A stretch of 39,565 nt of DNA from Aliivibrio finisterrensis (lineage in GTDB: Bacteria > Pseudomonadota > Gammaproteobacteria > Enterobacterales > Vibrionaceae): assembly GCF_008933155.1 (NCBI RefSeq), contig NZ_WBVP01000025.1, positions 1-39,565 of the forward strand. Direction: 5' to 3'. Below are positions 26,931 to 35,145 of this stretch, in pieces. The position numbers were made by a program, and so were the translations under genes. Within the stretch, counting starts at the first letter, position 1. The number at the start of each line of letters is the position of its first letter. The notes beneath the pieces were generated by a model that made no database searches, had not been told where the DNA came from, and saw only the letters and a list, made by a program, of their open reading frames with translations.

Positions 26931-27176
26931 ATGATAAGTTGCAATGAATATGATTATATTGAAATCGTCTGCTTATACCGATATCCAGTTAGGTTAACGA
27001 TGAAAGTGGGCGAGTCTATCAAAGGCGTTGCTCTTGATACATCACGTAATGAAAGTAAGAATGAATGTATCAAACTCAATGCTAATGAAACTGAAATTCT
27101 AGTTGAATTGGATGGTATCTCTAAACTGGAAGTTTTAATTGATAATCCACATTTTTCTGAGGTTATCTTTAAATAA
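26931..27176 (+). CDS. Cassette 8: Rof-family Rho-binding antiterminator
   Basis: 81 aa, ATG 26931 with AGAGG upstream. The sequence follows the Rof (YaeO) pattern: ISCNEYDYIEIVCLYRYPVR (E. coli: INCDDYDNLELACQHH), LTMKVGESIKGVALDT, then a CIKLNANETEILVELDGISK strand pair. Rof binds the Rho N-terminal domain and blocks its RNA binding, so Rho-dependent termination falls. Its presence as a mobile cassette is notable: a stray Rof would be expected to increase read-through in a region packed with silent cassettes. Identity is by motif comparison from memory; activity is inferred. Confidence 0.8.
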   Translation: MISCNEYDYIEIVCLYRYPVRLTMKVGESIKGVALDTSRNESKNECIKLNANETEILVELDGISKLEVLIDNPHFSEVIFK

Positions 27177-27285
27177 TCTCTAGATATTCATAATATTTCT
27201 GTGAGTTGGTTTATTTGAGTCATCTATTTTTTAGTATTACTGCGATCCCTTTGAGAGGGAATTATTTGGCTTATAAGAACACACA

Positions 27286-27401
27286 TAACAATCGCATCAA
27301 CACGATTTGCTACATTCGGCATTCTAGGTTTCTTTGAGTTTACCGTATTAGGTGGTAAATTTAGGCTTAATCTGCATGGTAGCAAACGTGTTATGCAGGC
27401 G
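27286..27401 (+). repeat. attC 8 (116 bp, A2 type)
   Basis: A2 centre, but the left end reads TAACAATCGCATCAACACG as in C-type sites. Confidence 0.95.
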
Positions 27402-27540
27402 TTATGTTCTTCTTTTTTAAAGTAAAATCGCGGCGTACTTCAAAAAAATTCATTTATTAAATCATAGTAATACAGTATTTGTAGCCAATCATTATTAATT
27501 CGAATATAAATTAAACCGTAATTGTTCAGTTGGTTACGGC

Positions 27541-27556
27541 TAAGCTCTTGAGCTTA
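27541..27556. promoter_or_regulatory. Palindrome upstream of the DUF4282 gene
   Basis: TAAGCTC-TT-GAGCTTA, a perfect 7-base inverted repeat, lying in an AT-rich leader about 35 bases before the start codon. It overlaps a possible TTGAGC -35 element and could be an operator, or a short RNA hairpin. Confidence 0.35.
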
Positions 27557-27588
27557 TTATACTTTTAATTATATATGGAAATTGTAAA

Positions 27589-27849
27589 ATGAAAGATATC
27601 TTCTTTTTTGATTCAATGCTTACACCAAAGATAATAACTGTCGTTTATTGGTTATTATTAGCGTCAGCGGTTGTTTCAGGTTTAGCTACAATGTTTGCTG
27701 GTTACGAGAAAAATTTTCTTGGTGGTTTAGGCATCATCCTTGGTGGTGCAATAGGTGCAAGAATTTGGTGTGAGCTATTAATAGTATTATTCAAAATTCA
27801 CGAAAATCTTCAAAAGATTGCGAATAAATCAGATGTTGAAAAAGATTAA
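27589..27849 (+). CDS. Cassette 9: DUF4282 membrane protein
   Basis: 86 aa, ATG 27589. It reads as DUF4282: FFFDSMLTPKIITVVYWLLL (first helix about 13-36), a central GGLGIILGGAIGARIWCELL second helix (about 45-68), then IVLFKIHENLQKIA at the cytoplasmic end. DUF4282 proteins are small two-helix membrane proteins of unknown function. The cassette has a 187-base leader (27402-27588) and so may carry its own promoter. Confidence 0.8.
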   Translation: MKDIFFFDSMLTPKIITVVYWLLLASAVVSGLATMFAGYEKNFLGGLGIILGGAIGARIWCELLIVLFKIHENLQKIANKSDVEKD

Positions 27850-27871
27850 TCTGTCCAGTTTGAAACGAACA

Positions 27872-27987
27872 TAACAATTGCATCAACACGATTTACTACA
27901 CTCGGCATCTCAGGTTGTCGGGTGTTTCTCGTTTTAGGTCGTCAATATTAAGTATAATTGTATAGTAGTAAACGTGTTATGCAGGCG
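27872..27987 (+). repeat. attC 9 (116 bp, A3 type)
   Basis: A3 centre (CAGGTTGTCGGGTGTTTCTC) with TTTACTAC/GTAGTAAA arms. The left end is TAACAATTGC. Confidence 0.95.
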
Positions 27988-28008
27988 TTATACCCTCAGG
28001 AGGAAATT

Positions 28009-28464
28009 ATGGCAACAACGGAAGTTATTGAATTAGCACTTAAAGATATCTTTTCTGGTATTGAGTCCTTAAAAAAGGCGCAACCTAAAAAAGAATTTAC
28101 TATTGATGGGCGTTTGGTCGGGGATATTGGTGAAACCATTGTAGAAAGAGATTATTCATTGTCGTTATACGATGGTATGGCAAAAGATTATGATGGTGAA
28201 ACTGATTGTGGTCGAAGGGTGCAAATTAAAGCTACTTTTAAAGATTCGTTAACGTTTAAGAAAGTATCTGATTATTATATTGGTATAAAAATTTTTGAAA
28301 ATGGAACGTATGAAGAAATTTTTAATGGCCCAGGTTCATATATCGAAGCCGAATACTCCCACAGGAAAGGCTTTGGTGAAAAATTATTATCTTTCCCAAT
28401 TAAACGACTTAGAGAGTTGTCGCTAGACGTTCCTATGAATGAGAAAATTCAACAACGGGTATAA
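28009..28464 (+). CDS. Cassette 10: DUF6998-like protein with PD-(D/E)XK-type core
   Basis: 151 aa from ATG 28009, which has AGGAGG seven bases upstream; the frame extends back into the attC (27958), but that part is not expected to be translated. The core reads FTIDGRLVGDIGETIVERDY, then DYDGETDCGRRVQIKATFKD. E42, D66 and K74 (in QIKAT) fit a PD-(D/E)XK-like fold with Q in place of the second acidic residue. This block resembles DUF6998 proteins, a family name given from memory. The TAA stop overlaps the attC start. Confidence 0.65.
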   Translation: MATTEVIELALKDIFSGIESLKKAQPKKEFTIDGRLVGDIGETIVERDYSLSLYDGMAKDYDGETDCGRRVQIKATFKDSLTFKKVSDYYIGIKIFENGTYEEIFNGPGSYIEAEYSHRKGFGEKLLSFPIKRLRELSLDVPMNEKIQQRV

Positions 28465-28579
28465 CAAATGCATCAACACGATTTGCTACACTCGGCGTTG
28501 TCAGTTTGCCTTTAGTTTCAGTGATTAAGGCGTTAAAATTCGGCTAGGTCTGTATCGTAGCAAACGTGTTATGCAGGCG
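28462..28579 (+). repeat. attC 10 (118 bp, A1 type)
   Basis: A1 site. TAA of the cassette 10 gene is the first three bases. Confidence 0.95.
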
Positions 28580-28614
28580 TTATACCCTAAAAGGTCAATT
28601 AAGGAAGAATATCT

Positions 28615-28965
28615 ATGCTAAATCTGTTGAAAGTGGTTGTTATTACTAACCTATTAGCTGTTTTAATCGTATTCATTCTTTCCAAATATGTCCCCTTTTT
28701 CAACTCAACAAGTTTGATGGATTTTCTATTCTTTATCGTGATTATTATCTGGGGAATAGCTAAATTAACTTGGGATGGAAATAGCCAAAGTTGTAATTGG
28801 GCGCAAGACCCAGCTTCAAATAAAACAATGAAAATGGTTTCTAATCATGATTTTGAGTCTGATTTTCATGAACAAAAAAGACTGAATTATCAGTTTGGTT
28901 TGGTTATGTTTATCTCAGGAATCCCAGCATTCTTAGGTAGTATTTTATTATTGGTTACTTCCTAG
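28615..28965 (+). CDS. Cassette 11: small membrane protein (116 aa)
   Basis: ATG 28615 preceded by AAGGA. Three hydrophobic helices are visible: about 5-23 (LKVVVITNLLAVLIVFILS), about 36-49 (MDFLFFIVIIIWGI) and about 94-114 (FGLVMFISGIPAFLGSILLL). A hydrophilic loop (KLTWDGNSQSCNWAQDPASN) lies between the last two. I do not recognise the family. It resembles other short membrane proteins that fill Vibrio integrons. Confidence 0.7.
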   Translation: MLNLLKVVVITNLLAVLIVFILSKYVPFFNSTSLMDFLFFIVIIIWGIAKLTWDGNSQSCNWAQDPASNKTMKMVSNHDFESDFHEQKRLNYQFGLVMFISGIPAFLGSILLLVTS

Positions 28966-28991
28966 TTTTGAGGGCGATTTTAGTACGGGTA

Positions 28992-29089
28992 TAACAAAGC
29001 AATCAACACGATGCTAATTACACTCGGCATTCGCGGTTTAGAGTATAATTGGTTTGGTAAGTAAGTCGTTCGCACGTGTTATTGCGGCG
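28992..29089 (+). repeat. attC 11 (98 bp, B type)
   Basis: B site with GCATTCGCGGTTTAGAGTAT in the centre. It separates the membrane protein cassette from R2 copy B. Confidence 0.95.
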
Positions 29090-29670
29090 TTACACGAACT
29101 AAAGATAGCAGTTTTTTGGTTCAGTTCAGCGATTGAGCCGTTAGTTTTTTAGGCGAGAAAGTAGGGTGGATTTCCTTTTTCTTTGTTGCCTTTTAGTTTT
29201 CATTTCATCAGGTTCGGCAATTAAACATTATTGTCAAAAGTTCATGGGTTTCAGAAACTAATTCACGCTTCAATTGTTCGTGGTTTTGCCTCATTTTATC
29301 CTGCATCAGTGTTTTCTTCTCAGCATTATCAATCCTAATTGTTGTTGGGATATTTGGTTTATCCGTTCCAAACTGGCTGAAACCAAATCGTACAAATGGT
29401 GTAAGAAAAAGGGATTGTTTCGTTTCACAGTTATTGCCGTTGAAATGATATTTTGCTCGCTTAATTGAGTCAGTCTAATTAAACTCAGTTTACAGTAAAT
29501 CTTGGTAAATCAATTCTTTACCAATTAAAGCGAAGCGTTGACAAAGATCGTGTAACAAATGCATCAACACGATTTGCTACACTCGGCGTTATCGGTTTGC
29601 CTTTAGTTTCAGTGATTAAGGCAGTAAAATTCAGCTAAGTCTGTATCGTAGCAAACGTGTTATGCAGGCG
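29090..29670 (+). mobile_element. Cassette 12: R2-family repeat cassette (copy B)
   Basis: 5' hairpin GGTTCA (29118-29123) / TGAGCC (29134-29139), which contains a G-U pair. The minus-strand frame is open from 29474 to the TGA at 29208 (88 codons), the longest of the copies. A one-base deletion near 29285 has joined the two frames that overlap in other copies, giving MRQNHEQLKRELVSETHELL at its end. One residue of the core is changed (NIP instead of NIL). Confidence 0.75.
29553..29670 (+). repeat. attC 12 (118 bp, A1 type)
   Basis: A1 site with GTTATCGGTTTGCC in the centre. It is preceded by the GAAGCGTTGACAAAGATCGTG tail. Confidence 0.95.
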
Positions 29671-29698
29671 TTATGCCTACGAATAAAAAAGGAAGTTA

Positions 29699-30235
29699 AT
29701 GTTTAGAATTGATACGGATAATCTTATTTTACGCGATATGATGCCTGAAGATGAAGCGCACTTTGTTGCTATGTCTCAAGATACCAAATACCAACGTTTT
29801 TATAATGAGTCAGATTGTGAACCCGATAAATATAAAGAACTAACAAAATTATTTATTGAACAATCAGTTGAAAGTCCACGACATTCGTTTCAATTAGCGA
29901 TTGAGGACAAAAAGAGTGGAGAGTTTATTGGTACGGTTTGTTTACGCTTAGAATCTGATTTTCAGGCATCAATTGGTTGTGGTTTGTTGAGAAAGTGCCA
30001 AGGTTCAGGTTTAATGCAAGAAGCTGCAATTGCATTAGCTGATTTTGGTTTTCGTGAATTAAACGTTCACCGACTGTACGCAGAAACAATTAGTAAAAAT
30101 GTAGCGGCAATTAAATTATGTGAATCACTAGGTATGCAGAAAGAAGCTCATTTTCGTGAGCATCGATTCTTTAAAAACCAATGGTGGGACACGGTAGTTT
30201 TTTCAGTATTGCACGCGGAGTGGGTAAAGGCATAA
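29699..30235 (+). CDS. Cassette 13: GNAT acetyltransferase, RimJ/RimL type
   Basis: 178 aa, ATG 29699 after AAGGAAG. This is a complete GNAT fold: N-terminal DNLILRDMMPEDEAHFVAMS, the acetyl-CoA loop IGCGLLRKCQGSGLMQEA (about 92-108), then NVHRLYAETISKNVAAIKLC, ESLGMQKEAHFREHRFFKNQ and WWDTVVFSVLHAEW, the typical tail of the RimJ/RimL branch. The substrate could be a protein N-terminus, a small amine or an antibiotic; the sequence does not decide. The TAA stop overlaps the attC start. Confidence 0.93.
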   Translation: MFRIDTDNLILRDMMPEDEAHFVAMSQDTKYQRFYNESDCEPDKYKELTKLFIEQSVESPRHSFQLAIEDKKSGEFIGTVCLRLESDFQASIGCGLLRKCQGSGLMQEAAIALADFGFRELNVHRLYAETISKNVAAIKLCESLGMQKEAHFREHRFFKNQWWDTVVFSVLHAEWVKA

Positions 30236-30348
30236 CAAATGCATCAACACGATTTACTACACTCGGCGTCTCAGGTTGTCGGGTGTTTCTCGTTTTAAGG
30301 CGTCAATATTAAGTATAATTGCATAGTAGTAAACGTGTTATGCAGGCG
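30233..30348 (+). repeat. attC 13 (116 bp, A3 type)
   Basis: A3 site (CTCAGGTTGTCGGGTGTTTC). It ends GCAGGCG with TTGTGCG after it, the R1 cassette junction. Confidence 0.95.
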
Positions 30349-30927
30349 TTGTGCGTACTGAGTCCGAAATTTTTTGCACGGTTCATCAATAGGATCGCGG
30401 CTTTCGTAGTTTCGGCTTAGTAAGTGTTCCTTTCTTCTTTGTTTCCTTTTGGTTTCCGTTATTATCAGGTTCGGCAAATTAACCCTTATTTTCCTAAGTT
30501 CAGGCGTTTCAGAAGCTAATTTACGCTTCAATTGTTCTTTGGTTATGCCTCATTTTAGTCAGCATCAGTGTTTTCCTCGCAGGATTTCCAATCCCAATTG
30601 TGGCGAGTATATTTAGTTTATCCGTTCCAAACTCGCTGAAACCAAGTCGTTCAAATGGTGTAAAAAGTGTATTGGTTTTCCATTTACTTCATCTCGCAAT
30701 TTAAGGATATTTTGTTCGCTTAATTACTATCGCTAAATTAGAATCAGGACTTAGAAAATCTTGGCAGGGCAGTTCTTTACCAAGCTAGCCAAGCCGAAAG
30801 TAAGCACGCACAACAATCGCATCAACACGATTTATTACATTCGGCGTTCTGGATTTGCCTTTAGTTTTGTGATTATGGCAGTTAAATTCAGGTTGGTTTG
30901 CATGGTAATAAACGTGTTATGCCAGCG
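30349..30927 (+). mobile_element. Cassette 14: R1-family repeat cassette
   Basis: Same 5' block as cassette 1 with one change (CATCAATAGGATCG). A minus-strand frame is open from 30688 to 30521 (55 codons: FTPFERLGFSEFGTDKLNIL ... TKMRHNQRTIEA). A second minus-strand frame, overlapping by a +1 shift, runs from the TTG at 30531 to 30295 (LASETPELRKIRVNLPNLII ... YESRDPIDEPCKKFRTQYAQ), extending into the preceding attC. Confidence 0.75.
30811..30927 (+). repeat. attC 14 (117 bp, C type)
   Basis: CAACAATCGCATCAACACG, TTTATTAC/GTAATAAA arms and GTTATGCCAGCG end. The C type is seen only on R1 cassettes in this window. Confidence 0.93.
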
Positions 30928-31489
30928 TTATACGAACTCTGAGAATGCAGTTTTTTGGTTCAGTTTAGCGATTGAACCATTAGCTTTTTAGGAGGGAAAG
31001 TAGGGTGGTTTTCCTTTTTCTTTGCTGCCTTTTGGTGTTCGTTTTATCAGGTTCGGCATTGAACTATTATTGCCCCAAATTCAGGCGTTTCAGAAACTAA
31101 TCCACGCTTCAATTGTTCTTTGGTTATGCCTCATTTTGGCCTGCATCAGTGTTTTTCTCTCAGCATTTTCAATCCCAATTGTGGTTAGGATATTTGGTTT
31201 ATCAGTTCCAAACTGGCTGAAACCAAATCGTTCAAATGGTGTAAGAAAAAGGGATTGTTTCGTTTCACAGTTATTGCTGTTGAAGTGATATTTTGCTCGC
31301 TTAATTGAGCCAGTCTAATTAAACTCAGTTTACAGCAAGTCTTGGTAAATCAGTTCTTTACCAAGTTAATTGGAGCGAAAGCAAGGCTCGTATAACAAAG
31401 CAATCAACACGATGCTATTACACTCGGCATTCGCGGTTTAGAGTATAATTGGTTTGGTAAGTCGGTCGTTCGCACGTGTTATTGCGGCG
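30928..31489 (+). mobile_element. Cassette 15: R2-family repeat cassette (copy C)
   Basis: 5' hairpin GGTTCA (30957-30962) / TGAACC (30973-30978). The minus-strand frame is open from 31314 to the TGA at 31090 (74 codons), the stop after MRHNQRTIEA having become TGG. A perfect inverted repeat CTTGGTAAA / TTTACCAAG lies before a B-type attC. Confidence 0.75.
31393..31489 (+). repeat. attC 15 (97 bp, B type)
   Basis: B site one base shorter than attC 4 (GATGCTATTACACTCGGC). It is preceded by GGAGCGAAAGCAAGGCTCG, the tail of R2 copies with B sites. Confidence 0.94.
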
Positions 31490-32053
31490 TTAAACGAACT
31501 CTGAGAATGCAGTTTTTTGGTTCACTTCAGCGATTGAACCATTAGCTTTTTAGGTGTGATAGTAGGGTGGTTTTCCTTTTTCTTTGTTGCCTTTTGGTTT
31601 CCATTTTATCAGGTTCGGCATTGAACTATTATTGCCCTAAATTCAGGCGTTTCAGAAACTAATCCACACTTCAATTGTTCTTTGGTTATGCCTCATTTTA
31701 ACACTGCATCAGTGTTTTCCTCTTAGCATTTTCTATCCCAATTGTGGTTAGGATATTTGGTTTATCAGTTCCAAACTTGTTGAAACCAATTCGTACAAAT
31801 GGCGTAAGAAAAAAGGATTGTTTCGTTTCACAGTTATTGTCGTTGATTGGATATTTTGCTCGCTTAATTGAGCCAGTCTAATTAAACTCAATTTACAGCA
31901 AATCTTGGTAAATCAGTTCTTTACCAAGTTAATTGGAGCGAAAGCAAGGCTCGTATAACAAAGCAATCAACACGATGCTATTTACATTCGGCATTCGCGG
32001 TTTGGAGTGTAATTGGTTTTGTAAGTCGGTCTTTCGCACGTGTTATTGCGGCG
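31490..32053 (+). mobile_element. Cassette 16: R2-family repeat cassette (copy D)
   Basis: Tandem neighbour of copy C. 5' hairpin GGTTCA (31519-31524) / TGAACC (31535-31540). The minus-strand frame is open from 31877 to 31698 (59 codons), ending early at KTLMQC through a one-base insertion. Confidence 0.75.
31956..32053 (+). repeat. attC 16 (98 bp, B type)
   Basis: B site with TTTACATTCGGCATTCGCGG, ending CGTGTTATTGCGGCG. Confidence 0.95.
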
Positions 32054-32079
32054 TTAGCTGCTAAAAGGGAGTGGTAAAA

Positions 32080-32874
32080 ATGATTGTAAGGTTAATATTC
32101 ATATTAGGTTCGATTTTAACTTTTTCTACTTTTGCGGAGGAAGAATTCCAATCTTCGATATGTAAACAGGGGAAGTTACTAGAAACACCGATTACATTTT
32201 TTGTATCAAAATCGGTAAGAGATAATTATTCTCCATTTGTTATTGAGGGTTATATTAAGAGTTGGTTAAATTTTTCAAATAAAACTTTAATTAATTCATG
32301 CATTCCGATGATAAGGAAGAGTGTGGGTATCATTTATGTAGATGAGCTACTTGGTCGGGAAGTAGAATCTACGGTTTTAGCCCATAATCTACTGGAATAC
32401 TATTATCCAAAGTTAGTTGAACAAGCATCAAAAGAGTCAACAAGATACTATGGTGTAATTTATGATGATAAATTTTCTGAATTTTCATTTGATTTCACTG
32501 GCTCAACTCATGCTTCAGTTAACTCTCAGTTTTTTATTATTAATATTCGAAGTGCTGAATATGTTTTAGAACATGAATTAGGTCATTTGATTGGAGCTAA
32601 TCATGATGTTGAAACATTATCATATCAAACAGAAGGGAGACCGTTTGATTTAAATATGTGGGAGCCTTTATCGTTTCATCAAACAGTTAAAAAGTATTCG
32701 TATGGGTACATTTGCGGTGGGAAAGGAACGGTCATGGCTTATGCAGATGATATTCATCCATTTTATTCTTCACCTGAGATCACATACTCTGGGATAGTAT
32801 GTGGCCATAAAGATTATGCAGACAATGCAAAAGTACTTAGAGATTATGCTTTGAGTAAATTAAGTGAAGATTGA
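32080..32874 (+). CDS. Cassette 17: secreted zinc metalloprotease (metzincin type)
   Basis: 264 aa from ATG 32080, eight bases after AAGGGAG; an in-frame GTG at 32071 is less likely. The signal peptide (IVRLIFILGSILTFSTFA) is followed by a mature part with the extended zinc motif HELGHLIGANHD (H165, E166, H169, H175) and, about 44 residues later, GTVMAYADD with M219 as a Met-turn. This combination defines metzincins. I see no pro-domain or haemorrhagic-type extra domains. It should be exported, probably to the periplasm or outside, with unknown protein target. Confidence 0.85.
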   Translation: MIVRLIFILGSILTFSTFAEEEFQSSICKQGKLLETPITFFVSKSVRDNYSPFVIEGYIKSWLNFSNKTLINSCIPMIRKSVGIIYVDELLGREVESTVLAHNLLEYYYPKLVEQASKESTRYYGVIYDDKFSEFSFDFTGSTHASVNSQFFIINIRSAEYVLEHELGHLIGANHDVETLSYQTEGRPFDLNMWEPLSFHQTVKKYSYGYICGGKGTVMAYADDIHPFYSSPEITYSGIVCGHKDYADNAKVLRDYALSKLSED

Positions 32875-32883
32875 ATACGCAGC

Positions 32884-32998
32884 TAACAAATGCATCAACA
32901 CGATTTGCTACATTCGGCATTCTAGGTTTCTTTTAGTTTACCGTGTTAAGTGGTAAATTTGGCTTAATCTGCATGATAGCAAACGTGTTATGCAGGCG
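32884..32998 (+). repeat. attC 17 (115 bp, A2 type)
   Basis: A2 site (TTCTAGGTTTCTTTTAG), one base shorter than attC 6. It is followed by TTACACGAACT, the R2 junction. Confidence 0.95.
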
Positions 32999-33579
32999 TT
33001 ACACGAACTAAAGATTGCAGTTTTTTGGCTCAGTTCGGCGATAGAACCATTCGATTTCTAGATGTGAAAGTAGGGTGGTTTCTCTTCTTCTTTGTTGCCT
33101 TTTAGTTTTCATTTCATCAGGTTCGGCAATTGACCATTATTGTCAAAAGTTCATGGATTTCAGAAGCTACTTCACGCTTCAATTGTTCATGGTTTTGCCT
33201 CATTTTATTCTGCATCAGTGCTTTGCTCTCAGTATTTTCAATCCCAATTGTGGCGAGGATATTTGGTTTATCAGCTTAAAACTTGCTGAAACCAGATCGT
33301 ACAAATGGCGTAAGAAAAAGGGATTGTTTCGTTTCACAGTTATTGCCGTTGAAATGATATTTTGCTCGCTAAATTGAGCCAGTCTAATTAAACTTAGTTT
33401 ACAGTAAATCTTGGTAAATCAGTTCTTTACCAATTAAAGCGAAGCGTTGACAAAGATCGTGTAACAAATGCATCAACACGATTTGCTACATTCGGCGTTG
33501 TCGGTTTGCCTTTAGTTTCAGTGATTAAGGCAGTAAAATTCAGTTTAGTCTGTATCGTAGCAAACGTGTTATGCAGGCG
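32999..33579 (+). mobile_element. Cassette 18: R2-family repeat cassette (copy E)
   Basis: 5' hairpin GGCTC (33027-33031) / GAACC (33044-33048) has one C-A mismatch, so this copy's stem is weakened. The minus-strand frame (33368 to 33117, 84 codons, no length change) is broken by an internal TAA after GFSKF, while the downstream part is fused as in copy B (MRQNHEQLKREVASEIHELL). Confidence 0.75.
33462..33579 (+). repeat. attC 18 (118 bp, A1 type)
   Basis: A1 site (TTGTCGGTTTGCCTTTAG). It links R2 copies E and F. Confidence 0.95.
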
Positions 33580-34161
33580 TTACACGAACTCTAAGATCGC
33601 AGTTTTTTGGCTCAGTTCAGCGATTGAGCCATTAGTTTTTTAGGTGTGAAAGTAGGGTGGGTTTCCTTTTTCTTTGTTGCCTTTTAGCTTTCATTTCATC
33701 AGGTTCGGCAATTGACCATTATTGCCAAAAGTTCATGGATTTCAGAAACTAATTCACGCTTCAATTGTTCATGGTTTTGCCTCATTTTATCCTGAATCAG
33801 TGTTTTCCTCGTAGTATTCTCAATCCCAATTGTGGTGAGGATATTTGGTTTATTAGCTCAAAACAGGCTGAAACCAAATCGTACAAATGGTGTAAGAAAA
33901 AGGGATTGTTTCATCTCGCAGTTTTTGTCGTTGATGTGATATTTTGCTCGCTAAATTGAGCCAGTCTAATTAAACTCAGTTTACAGTAAATCTTGGTAAA
34001 TCAATTCTTTACCAAGTTAATGGAAGTGTTGACAAAGATCGTGTAACAAATGCATCAACACGATTTGCTACATTCGGCGTTGTCAGTTTGCCTTTAGTTT
34101 CAGTGGTTAAGGTAGTAAAATTCAACTAAGTCTGTATCGTAGCAAACGTGTTATGCAGGCG
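33580..34161 (+). mobile_element. Cassette 19: R2-family repeat cassette (copy F)
   Basis: 5' hairpin GGCTCA (33609-33614) / TGAGCC (33625-33630), the C-G version. The minus-strand frame (33950 to 33699, 84 codons) has one internal TGA after GFSLF. A first block (TAG...) precedes it as in copy E, and both carry TCTCGC/TTTCAC-type changes in the middle. Confidence 0.75.
34044..34161 (+). repeat. attC 19 (118 bp, A1 type)
   Basis: A1 site with AGTGGTTAAGGTAG in the right half, slightly diverged. Confidence 0.95.
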
Positions 34162-34447
34162 TTATGTTTTCAATTAAGATCCGTTGTTTTCACCTTGTTA
34201 CCCACGACGGTTTTCAACCTTGTTCTTTTCTGCAAATCCACAAGGTAATATTAGGTCCATTCATTAACGCCAAGTCAAATGTTGCGAACACTGCTAGAGG
34301 CACTTATTGTGAACATCACTGGTAAAATTTATCAAAACTATTGGCAAGATAATGGAATTAGGCATAATTCCTTATGTGTTCAGTAATGCTGGGAATATCT
34401 CAACATACTCTTTATGGCTTTCGCCAACAATTGGGGTTAATAAGTAG
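34162..34447. other. Leader of cassette 20
   Basis: A 286-base stretch before the cassette 20 gene. It holds an ORF of 35 codons at 34279-34386 (MLRTLLEALIVNITGKIYQN...) without ribosome binding site, probably not real. TTTTCACCTTGTT and TTTTCAACCTTGTT form a short direct repeat at about 34188-34222. A promoter may lie here. Confidence 0.4.
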
Positions 34448-35026
34448 ATGATTAGATTTAAAATATGGTTACTTCTTTTTCTATCTCTTTCGATTGACGC
34501 TTCCGAGATGGATGGGTGTGGGGACTTATACAATAGCTTTGTCGATAAAAAAAAGCAGGTTGTAAATTTTAACGAACTGGGAGAGATGCGGGATAATTGG
34601 ATAAAAAAACATCTCGACATCCATTTTGATTACGAAGATGGTTCGAATGCTTTTGCAAGGACTCGAGTAGTCAAGTTTGCTATTATCGACAGGTTGAAGT
34701 CAGAACCATCTTTATACTTAGATGCTTTCTTTATGCCAACAGCTATATATGAACTATCTAGATATTGGAGTTTCAATGGGGTAGATGCTGATACTGGTGA
34801 GGTGTTTATCAATATGAAGAAAGAGAGCGTGAGTTTTCTTTTTCAAGATATCGAAGAATACGGTATGTCTACAGCTATTTATGTACTAATATCTGGGAAT
34901 CGTTCGTTGATCGAAGCAATGTATCAGCCCTTAGGTAATACGCTCTTTTCTCTAGAAGAGCTTTTACCATTGTACCCAGAGTTAACAGGAAGTGATTTAA
35001 AGAAATTTTATTCCTGTCGAATTTAA
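34448..35026 (+). CDS. Cassette 20: exported hypothetical protein (192 aa)
   Basis: ATG 34448, with only a weak ribosome binding site. The N-terminus (IRFKIWLLLFLSLSIDAS) is a signal peptide with cleavage near residue 19, leaving a soluble mature protein of about 173 residues with cysteines at 24 and 190 (GCGDLY, FYSCRI) that could form a disulfide. The words FVDKKKQVVNFNELGEMRDN, FMPTAIYELSRYWSFNG and MSTAIYVLISGNRSLIEAMY are visible. I do not recognise the family; it is most likely a periplasmic or secreted helical protein. Confidence 0.7.
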   Translation: MIRFKIWLLLFLSLSIDASEMDGCGDLYNSFVDKKKQVVNFNELGEMRDNWIKKHLDIHFDYEDGSNAFARTRVVKFAIIDRLKSEPSLYLDAFFMPTAIYELSRYWSFNGVDADTGEVFINMKKESVSFLFQDIEEYGMSTAIYVLISGNRSLIEAMYQPLGNTLFSLEELLPLYPELTGSDLKKFYSCRI

Positions 35027-35034
35027 TCTTAAGG

Positions 35035-35145
35035 GTGGTCGTTGAGTTGCTCTTAGCAGGTATAATAATGGCATTACTGTTACTTGCCAAGAGGTGTCGG
35101 TTTTTAAGTAACGAGACTGTAATTAGTTTAGGAAATCATCATTAG
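35035..35145 (+). CDS. Possible small membrane peptide after cassette 20 gene
   Basis: From GTG 35035 the frame reads VVVELLLAGIIMALLLLAKR, then CRFLSNETVISLGNHH and a TAG at 35143-35145: 36 codons with one hydrophobic helix and a basic end. An ATG at 35068 would give a 25-residue version. The ribosome binding site is weak, so this could be chance; if real, it is a second gene in the cassette with a toxin-like or lysis-like shape. Confidence 0.3.
   Translation: MVVELLLAGIIMALLLLAKRCRFLSNETVISLGNHH

Noticed and set aside
29274-29468. Plus-strand frame in R1/R2 cassettes (MPHFILHQCF ... KKKGLFRFTVIAVEMIFCSLN), also at 33075-33377, 33765-33959 and 21733-22029
   Set aside because: Closed by a TAG in copies A, C, D, G and cassette 23 and by TAA in cassette 24, has no ribosome binding site, and its changes follow the silent pattern of the minus-strand frame. 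Probably a shadow. Some predicted families of Vibrio integrons (for example DUF645) may be such translations; a profile search would tell.
31930-31955. CTTGGTAAA / TTTACCAAG hairpins before R2 attC sites as Rho-independent terminators
   Set aside because: The stems are good in several copies but no T run follows on either strand; kept only as a repeated inverted repeat.
34279-34386. 35-codon frame in the leader of cassette 20
   Set aside because: No ribosome binding site and no recognisable protein features.
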